This document shows positions 1 to 7,930 of a DNA stretch of 15,847 bases, one piece after another. How positions within the stretch are numbered: position 1 is the first letter of the stretch; each line of letters opens with the position of its first letter. The notes below the pieces were generated by a model. The model had not been told where the DNA came from, did not search any database, and worked only from the letters and a program-made list of their open reading frames with translations. Source of the stretch: Kiritimatiellia bacterium (GTDB lineage: Bacteria > Verrucomicrobiota > Kiritimatiellia > RFP12 > UBA1067); the NCBI GenBank assembly GCA_024405255.1, contig JAKSOY010000093.1, positions 1 through 15,847 of the forward strand, written 5' to 3'. A program made the translations under genes and the position numbers.

Positions 1-174
1 CTCACGGGCACGCTTGATTTCGGCCCGCGGACGGGACGCTTCTTCTGGTCGCTCAACGGGGCCTGGGGTACGGCGACTGTCTCGTCCGACAAGGTCGTAC
101 TTGAAGTCTGCGAAGGCAAGCTCGACGTCAAACAGGTGACGAAGGGAGGCAAACCCGTGGCGTGGTCCAAGTGA
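1..174 (+). CDS. 3' end of an unrecognised gene (C-terminal 57 residues)
   Basis: Frame 1 is open from the first base of the window to a TGA at 172-174. It encodes 57 residues beginning LTGTLDFGPRTGRFFW and ending GGKPVAWSK. The segment is rich in Gly, Val, Thr and aromatic residues in alternating patterns, compatible with the last strands of a secreted beta-sandwich or beta-helix protein like those downstream. Codon use matches the following genes (GC-rich third positions). I do not recognise a family. It ends 62 bases before the next start on the same strand, so it may be the previous member of the same operon. The 5' end lies outside the window. Confidence 0.7.
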   Translation, partial: LTGTLDFGPRTGRFFWSLNGAWGTATVSSDKVVLEVCEGKLDVKQVTKGGKPVAWSK

Positions 175-236
175 TTTTGATCTGATTTAAACGTTAATCG
201 GCAGCTCGTTGTACCAATGTGCCATAAGGAACAGAA

Positions 237-3200
237 ATGAGCGCGGGAGCGCTCTTGGGCGCCATGTTCGCGAGTTCTCTCCCTTGGTTTGGAGTTGACT
301 TCTCAGACTATAGGGCAGACGAAGCCTTGTCGGACAAAGGTGCGTACGGCGGGAGTTGGGGAAGTCCGGCAGTCCCGAGTGGGACTGTTGTCACGGCTCG
401 AACGACGGATGCTGGATTCCCGGCGATGGCCCTCCAGGGAGGACTCGATGTTTGGCCGTCCCTTACTTTTGTTCCCGAGACGGTGGCGACGAATGACCTG
501 GTCTCCTTTGACATTCGGTTCAGTCCGGGAGAAGCGATGGATTTTGGCAGTGCCGTCGAGGATTGCAAATTCCTGCTCACCTTCGTTGCCGGCGCTCGGG
601 GCGGCCTGGATGTGGCGGTGGTCGTGGCAGGGCGATGGACGCGCCTTTGCGCGACGGGCCTGACCTTCGAGACCGATGGCTGGTATGACCTACGGGTGAT
701 CCTGAAGGAAATCGGCGGTGAAGCCTATTTGGGCGTGGCGGTGAAGACGGATTCCGGGTATGAACAGCTTGCCGCCGTTTCGGGAGTGAAATGGATTCCC
801 GTCGACCGTGAGGCGATGAAGGCGATTGCGGGTGTGAGCATTGCAGGCGACTGCCAGTTTTCAGGGTTCATGGCGCGTCAGGGAGAATTGCCGGTTGAAT
901 CGGTGGCGAAAGAATGGGTGGGTGGTACGGATGGCGAGTGGAATGCCGCCACCAATTGGTCGGATGGCAGAGTGCCTGCCACTGGCGAACTCGTCCGTCT
1001 CGCAGGACCGGTTGCGCTCGAACGGAACGGCGAAACGGCAACTCTTGCCGAGGCGCTCGTGCGTCCCACGGCCGAGGGTGCGCTCTCGCTTGAAAGTGGC
1101 ACGATTCGCACGGAACTCGAGATGGATTTTTCTCGTCCGCGCGTGGGCGTGCCGCTGGGTATGACGGTGCGGTCGTTTGCCGGCATCACGCCGCCGGTAG
1201 AACTCCGGTGGCTTCGAAGCGAAGGAACGGCCCGTATGAAGTGGGATGTCGTTTCGCTCATGCCAACCTATTCGCCCGCCGTCGCCGACCGTGAGCATTG
1301 GCTCAAGTGCGAGGCAACCGACGCCCTTGGTGTTTGGGCGGAACGCGATTTCTTCTTTTCGCGGCTTCCCGTCGTCTATCTCTCAACAGACGACGGCAAG
1401 GCCCCGATGGTGCCGAGGGAAGAACATGCCGGGCATCTTTATGCGCAGGGAAACGAGGAATGGAAGAGCCCCTACGAGGGAGCGATGACGATCAAGGTGC
1501 GGGGCAATTCCACGGCAGGCTACGCAAAGAAACCGTGGAAGATCAAACTCGACGAGAAGACGAAGATGTTCGGCATCCCGAAGTCGAAACATTGGGTGCT
1601 TCTCGCGAACTATCTCGATCCCACGCAGATGCGCGACAAGCTCGCCTATGACTTCGCCAACGAGATCGGACAGCTCGGGATGAAGTCGACATGGGTCGAG
1701 TGTGTGCTCAACGGCGAATGGCAGGGATGTTATCTTTTCTGCGAACATTTGCGCATTGCCCAAAACCGCGTTGACATCTTCGATTGGGAAGAGGAGGCGG
1801 AGGCACGTGGCATCGAAGGGGGCGACAAGGATTTTTCGTGGGTTGATCCCTCGGTGGACGATCTTTCCGGCGGCTACCTTTTCGAGTTCGACTATCGGGA
1901 CGACGAGCGCTCGAAGTTTACGCTCTCCTCCGGTAACTTGAAAGGACTGCTCACGAAGGTTGTCTCGCCGGAATATCTTTCGTCCAACCCGACAATGATG
2001 ACGTGGTGCCAGGACTATTTGCAGAACTACTTCGATGCCTGCACATCGTTTGACGGAACCGCTGCGGGACGGCATTACTCGGAGTATTGCGACGTCGATT
2101 CGATGGTCAGCTATTTCCTCGTGATGGAAATGTGCGGCAACTGGGATGCGCGCTCGTTGAGCCGATTCGCCTACAAGGATCGTGGCAAGCTCTTGAAGTT
2201 CGGCCCCGTGTGGGACTTCGATTACGATATGGGCAACCCCGAGCGAACGGCCTTCGAGCGCCGTGATCCGGAACGGTGGCTTGTGAATGACGATGTCAAG
2301 AACGCACCCTACTCGTTTTACAAGGAATGGGCGGACGATCCATGGTTTTGCACGCTGTTGTGGACTGCGTATCCGGCGGCGCGGGCAAAGTTCGTGGAGA
2401 TGATTGCGAAGATTGACGAACATGCCGCGTATCTGTCCGAGGCCGGGGAGGCGAATGCACGGAAGTGGCCGCGCGCAACGGGAACGTTCACGAGTAGCAT
2501 TGCGATCTTGAAAGCGTTTCTGACGAAACGTCTCGCCTGGATGGACCGGCAGTTCCGCGATGTGCCCACGCTCATGGCCTCGCTTCGGAAAGTGGCGGAC
2601 GAAGCGGGAACGCCGTCCACCCATCCGTATTCGGCCGATGTCGCGACCCTGCCGCTCGCTTTCGTGAACGCTCCTGCCGGAACGCTGCGGGAAGGACAGT
2701 CGTTGAAACTTGCATTCGCGCTCGGCGATGTGCGCGTGGCGGATGTCGGCTTCTTCATGAACGGTCTCAATGTGGGCACGGCGTCGGTGACGAATGCAAC
2801 TGTGGAAGCGGTCGTGCCGTTTACGGCTTTGACGGCGGCGAAAGGCGATCCGAATTGTCTTTCGCTGATCGCCTATGACGGTGAAGGGGCGCCTCTTGCG
2901 CGCAACTTTGCCCTCGTCACCGTAACGGATTGGGACGAGACGCGCGATGCGACGCCGCCGACCATTGACGGTTCAGGCAATGCGGTACCGTCCGTACCTC
3001 ATCAATGGATTCGCGATGCGGCGGTGGCGGTACGTCCGTCGCTCGCATGGGCCACCGCGGAGGAGTTCGCGCAGGTGATACTCGAAACGCCCTCGCCCTG
3101 GGGCAAGTCCATTCCGCTTTGGCAGGACTACGTGGCGGGGACGATTCCCACCGACCCGAACGACCGTTTCCGCATCACCTCATTCGCGCGCGTCGATGGC

Positions 3201-3338
3201 AAGCCCCGTTTCACCTATTCGCCAGATCTCGGCGAGCGGCGCGTGTACACGGTTGTGCGCGTACCGTCTTCCGCTCCGGCGGAACTTTTCAAGATCAAAG
3301 TGGAATTACCCTTTCAAAACATCAACAAGGAGAAATGA
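237..3338 (+). CDS. secreted multidomain CotH-kinase protein
   Basis: This 1033-residue protein centres on a CotH-type kinase domain, the family named for the Bacillus spore-coat protein kinase CotH. Visible CotH signatures between about residues 377 and 770 are RGNST (422-426), KKPWKIKL just after it, the LLANYLDPTQMRD segment with R466-D467, GGYLFEFD with E550 and D552, and GPVWDFDYDMGN (656-667). The last resembles the metal-binding DxD of the family. Before the kinase come a short hydrophobic N-terminus (1-19), a concanavalin-like beta-sandwich (about 20-220), a short 'GEWNAATNWSDGRVP' module (about 225-275) and an Ig-like domain (about 295-375). After it come another Ig-like domain (about 800-900) and a C-terminal PLWQDYVAGTIPTDPNDRF module that looks calcium-binding. 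ATG 237 is chosen because AAGGA lies at 226-230 and a stop in frame lies at 225-227. The signal sequence lacks a basic n-region, which is odd. Exported location is inferred; the phosphorylation substrate is unknown. Confidence 0.9.
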   Translation: MSAGALLGAMFASSLPWFGVDFSDYRADEALSDKGAYGGSWGSPAVPSGTVVTARTTDAGFPAMALQGGLDVWPSLTFVPETVATNDLVSFDIRFSPGEAMDFGSAVEDCKFLLTFVAGARGGLDVAVVVAGRWTRLCATGLTFETDGWYDLRVILKEIGGEAYLGVAVKTDSGYEQLAAVSGVKWIPVDREAMKAIAGVSIAGDCQFSGFMARQGELPVESVAKEWVGGTDGEWNAATNWSDGRVPATGELVRLAGPVALERNGETATLAEALVRPTAEGALSLESGTIRTELEMDFSRPRVGVPLGMTVRSFAGITPPVELRWLRSEGTARMKWDVVSLMPTYSPAVADREHWLKCEATDALGVWAERDFFFSRLPVVYLSTDDGKAPMVPREEHAGHLYAQGNEEWKSPYEGAMTIKVRGNSTAGYAKKPWKIKLDEKTKMFGIPKSKHWVLLANYLDPTQMRDKLAYDFANEIGQLGMKSTWVECVLNGEWQGCYLFCEHLRIAQNRVDIFDWEEEAEARGIEGGDKDFSWVDPSVDDLSGGYLFEFDYRDDERSKFTLSSGNLKGLLTKVVSPEYLSSNPTMMTWCQDYLQNYFDACTSFDGTAAGRHYSEYCDVDSMVSYFLVMEMCGNWDARSLSRFAYKDRGKLLKFGPVWDFDYDMGNPERTAFERRDPERWLVNDDVKNAPYSFYKEWADDPWFCTLLWTAYPAARAKFVEMIAKIDEHAAYLSEAGEANARKWPRATGTFTSSIAILKAFLTKRLAWMDRQFRDVPTLMASLRKVADEAGTPSTHPYSADVATLPLAFVNAPAGTLREGQSLKLAFALGDVRVADVGFFMNGLNVGTASVTNATVEAVVPFTALTAAKGDPNCLSLIAYDGEGAPLARNFALVTVTDWDETRDATPPTIDGSGNAVPSVPHQWIRDAAVAVRPSLAWATAEEFAQVILETPSPWGKSIPLWQDYVAGTIPTDPNDRFRITSFARVDGKPRFTYSPDLGERRVYTVVRVPSSAPAELFKIKVELPFQNINKEK
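3327..3332 (+). promoter_or_regulatory. Shine-Dalgarno AAGGAG deciding the start of the 3341 gene
   Basis: AAGGAG lies 8 bases before ATG 3341 but only 2 bases before the in-frame ATG 3335, so 3341 is the likelier start. ATG 3335 overlaps the TGA of the preceding gene (ATGA at 3335-3338), an arrangement typical of translational coupling. The frame stays open upstream to about 3005, but that part overlaps the CotH gene and has no signal peptide. Confidence 0.7.
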
Positions 3339-3340
3339 CA

Positions 3341-6300
3341 ATGAGCCGGAAATTCTGTAGGGCAATCGCCTTTGGCATCTGTGCCTTTGGCAGTATGTTC
3401 GCAAGTACGCTCTGGGCGGATGATTACACGCCCGCGCATCCGCTGCCGGCGGACTACACGCGTATCGAGTTCGTGGAATCGACGGGGACGCAGTTTGTGA
3501 ACACCGAATACATGCCCAAGGCAACGGACGTGATTCGGGCGGAAATGTGCGTGCCGCACAGTCAGAATGTGTGGTCGGCGGCATTTGGCACGCGTGACAG
3601 ATCATCGGCCCACGCATTTGAGTTCGATGTCCATGGCAAGGTCAATGGCGCCGGTGCCGACTATACGCTTCGTTATCTGCGTCGTGGCAGTGAATCCGTC
3701 ACGACGGTGACGAACTTTTTCAACCGACGGGTTGGAATCGTCTGCAACGGGACGAATCTCACGTGGAAACCTGTCGGGGGAGGGGAGGAGACGACTCTGA
3801 ACTCGTTGGCGCTGAATGGCGACTGCGTCTTTCCGCTCTATATCTTCGGCTTGAACAATGGCGGGACATGCGCGGATTCGGACAAGTCGAAATACAAGCT
3901 CTTTTCCTTCCGCGTCGAATCGGCGGACGGTACGGTTCGGCGTGACTACATCCCGTGCCTCAATCCGGCGGGCGACGCGGGATTGTGGGATACGGTGGAG
4001 GGCAAGTTCGCCGTGAAGTCGGGAACCCTCAACGGCTACCGTCGTTTGAGCTTCATCGAATCGGACGGCACCCAATACATCGATACGGGCGTGATTCCGA
4101 AGGAGGGCTATGAGATCCAAACGGACATCTATGCCTACAAGGTTCAGGCTTCCAACTGGGCGACGGCGTTTGCCGTTCGGGAGACAGGAAATACAAAGGC
4201 CTACGAAGTTTCGGTTCGCTGCGGTGCGGGTGGCACGGGCCAATACCGGTATCTGCGCGGCAATGCGATTTCGGGATCGAATGCGGCGTTCTATGAGCAG
4301 CGCATTTCCATGAACTGCACGAAGACGGCGATGTCGTGGAAGCCGGTGGGGGATGAAAACTGGATGGAGATGCTGACGGGGGTGAAGACCTCCGGCGACT
4401 GTGCGAAAACGATGACGCTCTTTGCGTTGCGCCAGGGATCTTCCACACCGACAGACAAGGGCAAGTTGAGGATCTATTCCTTTTTGATGACGACGGCGGA
4501 AGGAACCCCGGTTTGCGAACTCGTTCCCGCGCGCAAGAGCGATGGCACGATCGGCATGTACGATGTGAACGGGTACAATACATTCCGCGCAAAGGCGGCT
4601 GGCAATAATCTGTATCCCGGTTGCGTGTGCGCGGTTACGGGGACAGTGTTTCAGGCCTATGAGGGCGATTTGATGAAGGACGACTTCGCCGGTTTCTCGC
4701 GCCTTGAAAAGGTGGGCAACCGGGTGATCAATGCTGCCGGCGTCACGACGATTTCGATTCCCCTCACGGTTGCCGAAGGAACGTTCTCGCTGCAGAACGA
4801 CATGATCGCCGCTTGCGCAGTGACGGAGGAGCTCACGTTGAAGGGCGGTGCCACGCTTGGTGTGGATGTGGCGGCGACGGAATGCGACAGCCTCGCGCCT
4901 GCGGCGGTAGTCTTCGCCGGGGCGACATCGGCGAATCCACTTCTCGTCGATGTCCACAAGTGCGGTGCGGCCGCGCTTCAGGATGCGCCTTATGTCCTCA
5001 TTTCCTCCGGCGTCGATCTGCCGGATGGTCCGGTTGATTTCATTCGTTCGACGCCATCGGGCGACGCGATGATGACGTTTTCCGTGGCGAACGGACAATT
5101 GCTGATGCAGGTGAATCCCAATGCCGTTGTCGAGGCGACCTGGATGAATGCCGGGAACGGTGACATTGCCGATCCTTCCAACTGGCAGTGCTTGAACGCG
5201 TTGGGCGAGACGCTCGTAGGGGCGCTTCCCACTCTTGATACGCGGGTCATTTTGCCGGCGGGATGTACGTTCAGCTGCACGAACGGTGCGCCATTCCGCT
5301 GCAAGTCGGTTATCGCACCTTCTTCGCTCGGCGCGAACTGCGACTGGCGCGGATTGAATCTTGCGCTTCTGACGGGGAATGAGAACATCGATCTCAACGG
5401 TCATGTCCTGCGCTTGTCCCTCACGGGAGCAACGCCGAAAGCGTTCGCGATTACCGATGCGAACGAAGCCGGGATGGTGGGCGAAGTTCACATCGATGTG
5501 CCGGCCGGCGCTACGGCGACCAACGACAAAATTGCGCTCTTGGGCAACTTGAAGCTCGTCAAGGAGGGCGAGGGTACTTTTGTGGCGGCGAAGAGCAACC
5601 AGACTTACGTGAATGGTTTGGAAATCGTTTCCGGTACGGCGAAGACGACGCTGGGGATCAACGCGAACAAACCTTGGGGGGTACCCGACACGACCTCGAA
5701 TGCGATCACCATTGACGCGGACGGTACGCTCGACGTCAATGGTCTTTACGACTATGGACATTATAACATTATCCTTAACGGTGGTACACTCGCAAACCAC
5801 GGTGCGGACCTGGTCAACGGCTCGGCGAAAGGCTATTGGTGCTGCGGCGCGGTGACGCTCCGCGCGAACTCGACGTTTGACGTGGCAGGTTCTCTGCGCC
5901 ATAATAAGAACGCCGAATCCTATACGATCGATTTGGGCGGTAAGACGCTCACCGTGAACGTCGCCGTCGGGAAGGATTTTACGCTCGATGGCTGCGGTAC
6001 CTACAAGGATGGTACGATGGTGGTGGCAGGCGACGGCAAGTTCATGATCGATACGTCCACCAGACCCGAAGTGCCGGATATCTACGATTCCCGCACGATG
6101 GACCTTGACCTCGGGGTGTTTTTCACGCTCAACAAGGGCATCCAGGTGCGTAACCTGACCTTGCGCTATGCCGGCGAGAAGGCGAGTACGGGCACGGGAA
6201 CGATCCAGGTGTTCGGTACCTATACGCCGATAACGGACTACATCTACAATGTCGAGTTGCAAAACGGCGCGACAATCGACCTGACGGACCGTCAAGTTGC

Positions 6301-6514
6301 GGTGGACGCGGTGGGGAAGAGCCTTTCCTTCGCGGCAGGCGCGTCGCTGATCGATGTCGTGATGCCGTCCAAGCGTGTGCCGTCGGGCGAATATCTGATT
6401 CGGTGGAGCGCGAAGCCGGGCGTTCGGTTCCGGGCGAAGAACGACCGTGCATCGCTGGTGGCGAACGATGAGGGCCTTCGTGTGTTGCGGGGCTGCCAGA
6501 TTCTTTTCCGTTAA
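3341..6514 (+). CDS. secreted surface protein: tandem LamG-like domains plus beta-helix
   Basis: About 1057 residues from ATG 3341. A good Sec signal peptide is visible: basic MSRKFCR, a hydrophobic core, and cleavage probably after A26 (LWA-DD). Two LamG-like (concanavalin-fold) domains follow in tandem, residues about 39-232 and 233-425. Each opens with the same type of motif (RIEFVESTGTQFVNT and RLSFIESDGTQYIDT) and closes with a '(L)FSF/YSF...G...(P)...G(L/M)(W/Y)D' segment. Residues about 430-590 are beta-rich and unassigned. From about 600 onwards there is a WMNAGNGDIADPSNW module, then repeated Gly/Asn/Leu-rich strands such as LVKEGEGTFVAAKSN and ITIDADGTLDVNG, typical of autotransporter-associated (PATR-like) beta-helices. 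No translocating beta-barrel is evident; the protein ends GLRVLRGCQILFR. It follows the CotH gene by 2 bases and precedes the GH28 gene by 19. The likely role is a carbohydrate-binding or adhesive surface protein; that is inference from fold. Confidence 0.85.
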   Translation: MSRKFCRAIAFGICAFGSMFASTLWADDYTPAHPLPADYTRIEFVESTGTQFVNTEYMPKATDVIRAEMCVPHSQNVWSAAFGTRDRSSAHAFEFDVHGKVNGAGADYTLRYLRRGSESVTTVTNFFNRRVGIVCNGTNLTWKPVGGGEETTLNSLALNGDCVFPLYIFGLNNGGTCADSDKSKYKLFSFRVESADGTVRRDYIPCLNPAGDAGLWDTVEGKFAVKSGTLNGYRRLSFIESDGTQYIDTGVIPKEGYEIQTDIYAYKVQASNWATAFAVRETGNTKAYEVSVRCGAGGTGQYRYLRGNAISGSNAAFYEQRISMNCTKTAMSWKPVGDENWMEMLTGVKTSGDCAKTMTLFALRQGSSTPTDKGKLRIYSFLMTTAEGTPVCELVPARKSDGTIGMYDVNGYNTFRAKAAGNNLYPGCVCAVTGTVFQAYEGDLMKDDFAGFSRLEKVGNRVINAAGVTTISIPLTVAEGTFSLQNDMIAACAVTEELTLKGGATLGVDVAATECDSLAPAAVVFAGATSANPLLVDVHKCGAAALQDAPYVLISSGVDLPDGPVDFIRSTPSGDAMMTFSVANGQLLMQVNPNAVVEATWMNAGNGDIADPSNWQCLNALGETLVGALPTLDTRVILPAGCTFSCTNGAPFRCKSVIAPSSLGANCDWRGLNLALLTGNENIDLNGHVLRLSLTGATPKAFAITDANEAGMVGEVHIDVPAGATATNDKIALLGNLKLVKEGEGTFVAAKSNQTYVNGLEIVSGTAKTTLGINANKPWGVPDTTSNAITIDADGTLDVNGLYDYGHYNIILNGGTLANHGADLVNGSAKGYWCCGAVTLRANSTFDVAGSLRHNKNAESYTIDLGGKTLTVNVAVGKDFTLDGCGTYKDGTMVVAGDGKFMIDTSTRPEVPDIYDSRTMDLDLGVFFTLNKGIQVRNLTLRYAGEKASTGTGTIQVFGTYTPITDYIYNVELQNGATIDLTDRQVAVDAVGKSLSFAAGASLIDVVMPSKRVPSGEYLIRWSAKPGVRFRAKNDRASLVANDEGLRVLRGCQILFR
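3455..4612 (+). repeat. two tandem LamG-like domain repeats within the surface protein
   Basis: Protein-level tandem duplication: copy 1 is encoded at about 3455-4036 and copy 2 at about 4037-4612. Shared landmarks in order are IE(F)(V)ES.GTQ, a W.(T/S)AF motif, YRYLR/LRYLR, WKPVG, a GDC segment, an (L)FSF/YSF strand, and an aspartate-containing turn ahead of the end. The copies are clearly diverged in DNA, so the duplication is old. Confidence 0.8.
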
Positions 6515-6533
6515 ACAATAAGGTGAGTCATCA

Positions 6534-7904
6534 ATGAAAAAACAGTGTTTGATTGGTTTGGTAGTGGTCACGGGAGTGACGGCGTTCGCCGAGGTTGCGA
6601 CGACAACGCTGCGGGCGGAATCGTTTGCGGGCAAATCGGCCACTGCGGGCATTCAGCAGGCGATCGACGCGGCGACGGCGAAGGGCGGCGGCACGGTGCG
6701 GCTCGCGCCGGGTGACTACGCCGTGGCGAGCATTTTCCTGAAGGACAACGTGACGCTCCATCTCGAAAAGGGCGCGACGCTCATCGGGTCGACCAACTTT
6801 ACCGACTATGCGCTGTGCCCGAGTTCGGTGAAGGGACTCGACCACGCGATCGTCAATGCCCGCGATGCGCACAACGTGGCGCTCACAGGCGAAGGCGTGG
6901 TGAATGGACGCGGGCGTTTCGCCGTTCATAACAACAACGACAACCGGCGGTGGCTGGACTGTCTGTTCGCGCGTTGCGACGGCGTGAAACTGGAAGGCGT
7001 GACGCTACGCGACCCGTCCTTCTGGACGTGCTACTTCTCGGCCTGCACGAACGTCGTCGCCCGCCGCGTGACCATCAAAAGCCACGCCAACTTCAATGGC
7101 GACGGGATTGACATCGATGCCCAGAACGTGCTTATCGAAGACTGCGTGATCGATGCGGAGGACGATGCGATCTGCCTCAAGAGCGATACGCCCGGCTTCG
7201 TGGTGCGGAACGTCGAAGTGCGGAACTGCACGCTCGCCTCGAACTGCAACTTCATCAAGTTCGGCACGGCGAGTCTCACAGGGTTCGCCGACTGCCGGAT
7301 CCACCATTGCACGCTCGTACGGCCGAGTGCGAAGAGCCACTTCAACTGGCGTCCGTCGATCGTTCCGGGTGTGACGGGACCGCAAACGGGCATCGCAGGC
7401 GTGGCGTTGGAAGTGGTGGACGGCGGATTCATGGAGAACGTCCACGTGCACGACCTCGTGATGAAGGAGGGCGTACAGACGCCGCTCTTCATCCGCTATG
7501 GACGCCGCCGTTCGCCGAAACCGGGCAAGAAGAGCTGCTTGCAGAACATCCTCATCGAGCGCATCCGCGTGGAACAGACGGAATGTTTCATTGCGAGTTC
7601 CATCACCGGCGTGCCGGGCCTGCGGCCGCGCAACATCGTGCTCAGGGATCTCGACTTCACGGTGAGGGGCGGCGGTACGCGTCGGGCTTCGTCGGGACCC
7701 GTCCCCGAACGCGAGAAGAGCTATCCGGAGAACCGGATGTTCGGAACGATGCTGCCGGCTTATGGTTTCTACGTGCGTCATGCGGACGACATCCGCTTCG
7801 AAAACGTGCGCCTTCGTTACACGGGGTCGACGGAAGAGCGTCCGCCGCTCGTGCAGGACGACACTACGGGCGTGGTCGTCGACCGTTGCGATTTTAAGCA
7901 GTAA
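6534..7904 (+). CDS. glycoside hydrolase family 28 (polygalacturonase-like) enzyme
   Basis: 456 residues, the usual length for a bacterial GH28. GH28 enzymes hydrolyse galacturonan and related acidic glycans with a right-handed beta-helix. Residues 1-19 form a Sec signal peptide (MKKQCLIGLVVVTGVTAFA, cleavage before EV), so the enzyme is exported. AGIQQAIDAATAKGGGTV and DNVTLHLEKGATLIGS are the typical first helix turns. Catalytic motifs are N188-G-D190-G-I-D (NTD-like) and E209-D210-D211 (the DD pair). The third motif reads N237-CNFIKFGT instead of the textbook GHG, a variant I associate with exo-acting or non-pectin GH28 relatives. A LFIRYGRRR segment follows near residue 322. AGGTGA at 6521-6526 precedes ATG 6534 by 7 bases. 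It is flanked by secreted binding proteins, consistent with a polysaccharide-degrading locus. The substrate is not certain; a rhamnogalacturonan or mixed uronic-acid glycan is as plausible as homogalacturonan. Confidence 0.92.
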   Translation: MKKQCLIGLVVVTGVTAFAEVATTTLRAESFAGKSATAGIQQAIDAATAKGGGTVRLAPGDYAVASIFLKDNVTLHLEKGATLIGSTNFTDYALCPSSVKGLDHAIVNARDAHNVALTGEGVVNGRGRFAVHNNNDNRRWLDCLFARCDGVKLEGVTLRDPSFWTCYFSACTNVVARRVTIKSHANFNGDGIDIDAQNVLIEDCVIDAEDDAICLKSDTPGFVVRNVEVRNCTLASNCNFIKFGTASLTGFADCRIHHCTLVRPSAKSHFNWRPSIVPGVTGPQTGIAGVALEVVDGGFMENVHVHDLVMKEGVQTPLFIRYGRRRSPKPGKKSCLQNILIERIRVEQTECFIASSITGVPGLRPRNIVLRDLDFTVRGGGTRRASSGPVPEREKSYPENRMFGTMLPAYGFYVRHADDIRFENVRLRYTGSTEERPPLVQDDTTGVVVDRCDFKQ

Positions 7905-7915
7905 TATGTTATAAT
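7886..7915 (+). promoter_or_regulatory. possible internal promoter, TTGCGA - 18 bp - TATAAT
   Basis: A perfect TATAAT at 7910-7915 lies in the short gap after the GH28 stop, in otherwise GC-rich sequence. TTGCGA at 7886-7891 matches the -35 consensus in four of six bases, with an 18-base spacer. Transcription would begin near 7922, only about 9 bases before ATG 7931. The AAGGG at 7920-7924 would then be largely lost from that transcript, so the site may be fortuitous. Confidence 0.35.
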
Positions 7916-7930
7916 TCGCAAGGGCTTAGG

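Noticed and set aside
309..318. GACTATAGGG, similar to the dyad before the first ATPase
   Set aside because: Only one half-site matches and it lies inside a coding region; expected by chance.
1383..2624. 413-residue minus-strand open frame
   Set aside because: Antisense to the conserved CotH kinase domain; no family resemblance.
3005..3340. Extension of the surface-protein frame back to 3005
   Set aside because: It overlaps the CotH C-terminal module, is Arg-rich and would hide the good signal peptide that begins at 3341.
3602..6652. 1016-residue open frame on the minus strand under the surface protein
   Set aside because: Composition is Arg/His-rich with no recognisable domain, and it lies exactly antisense to a gene with a signal peptide, SD and tandem domains. 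GC-rich codon use in the real gene leaves this antisense frame free of stops.
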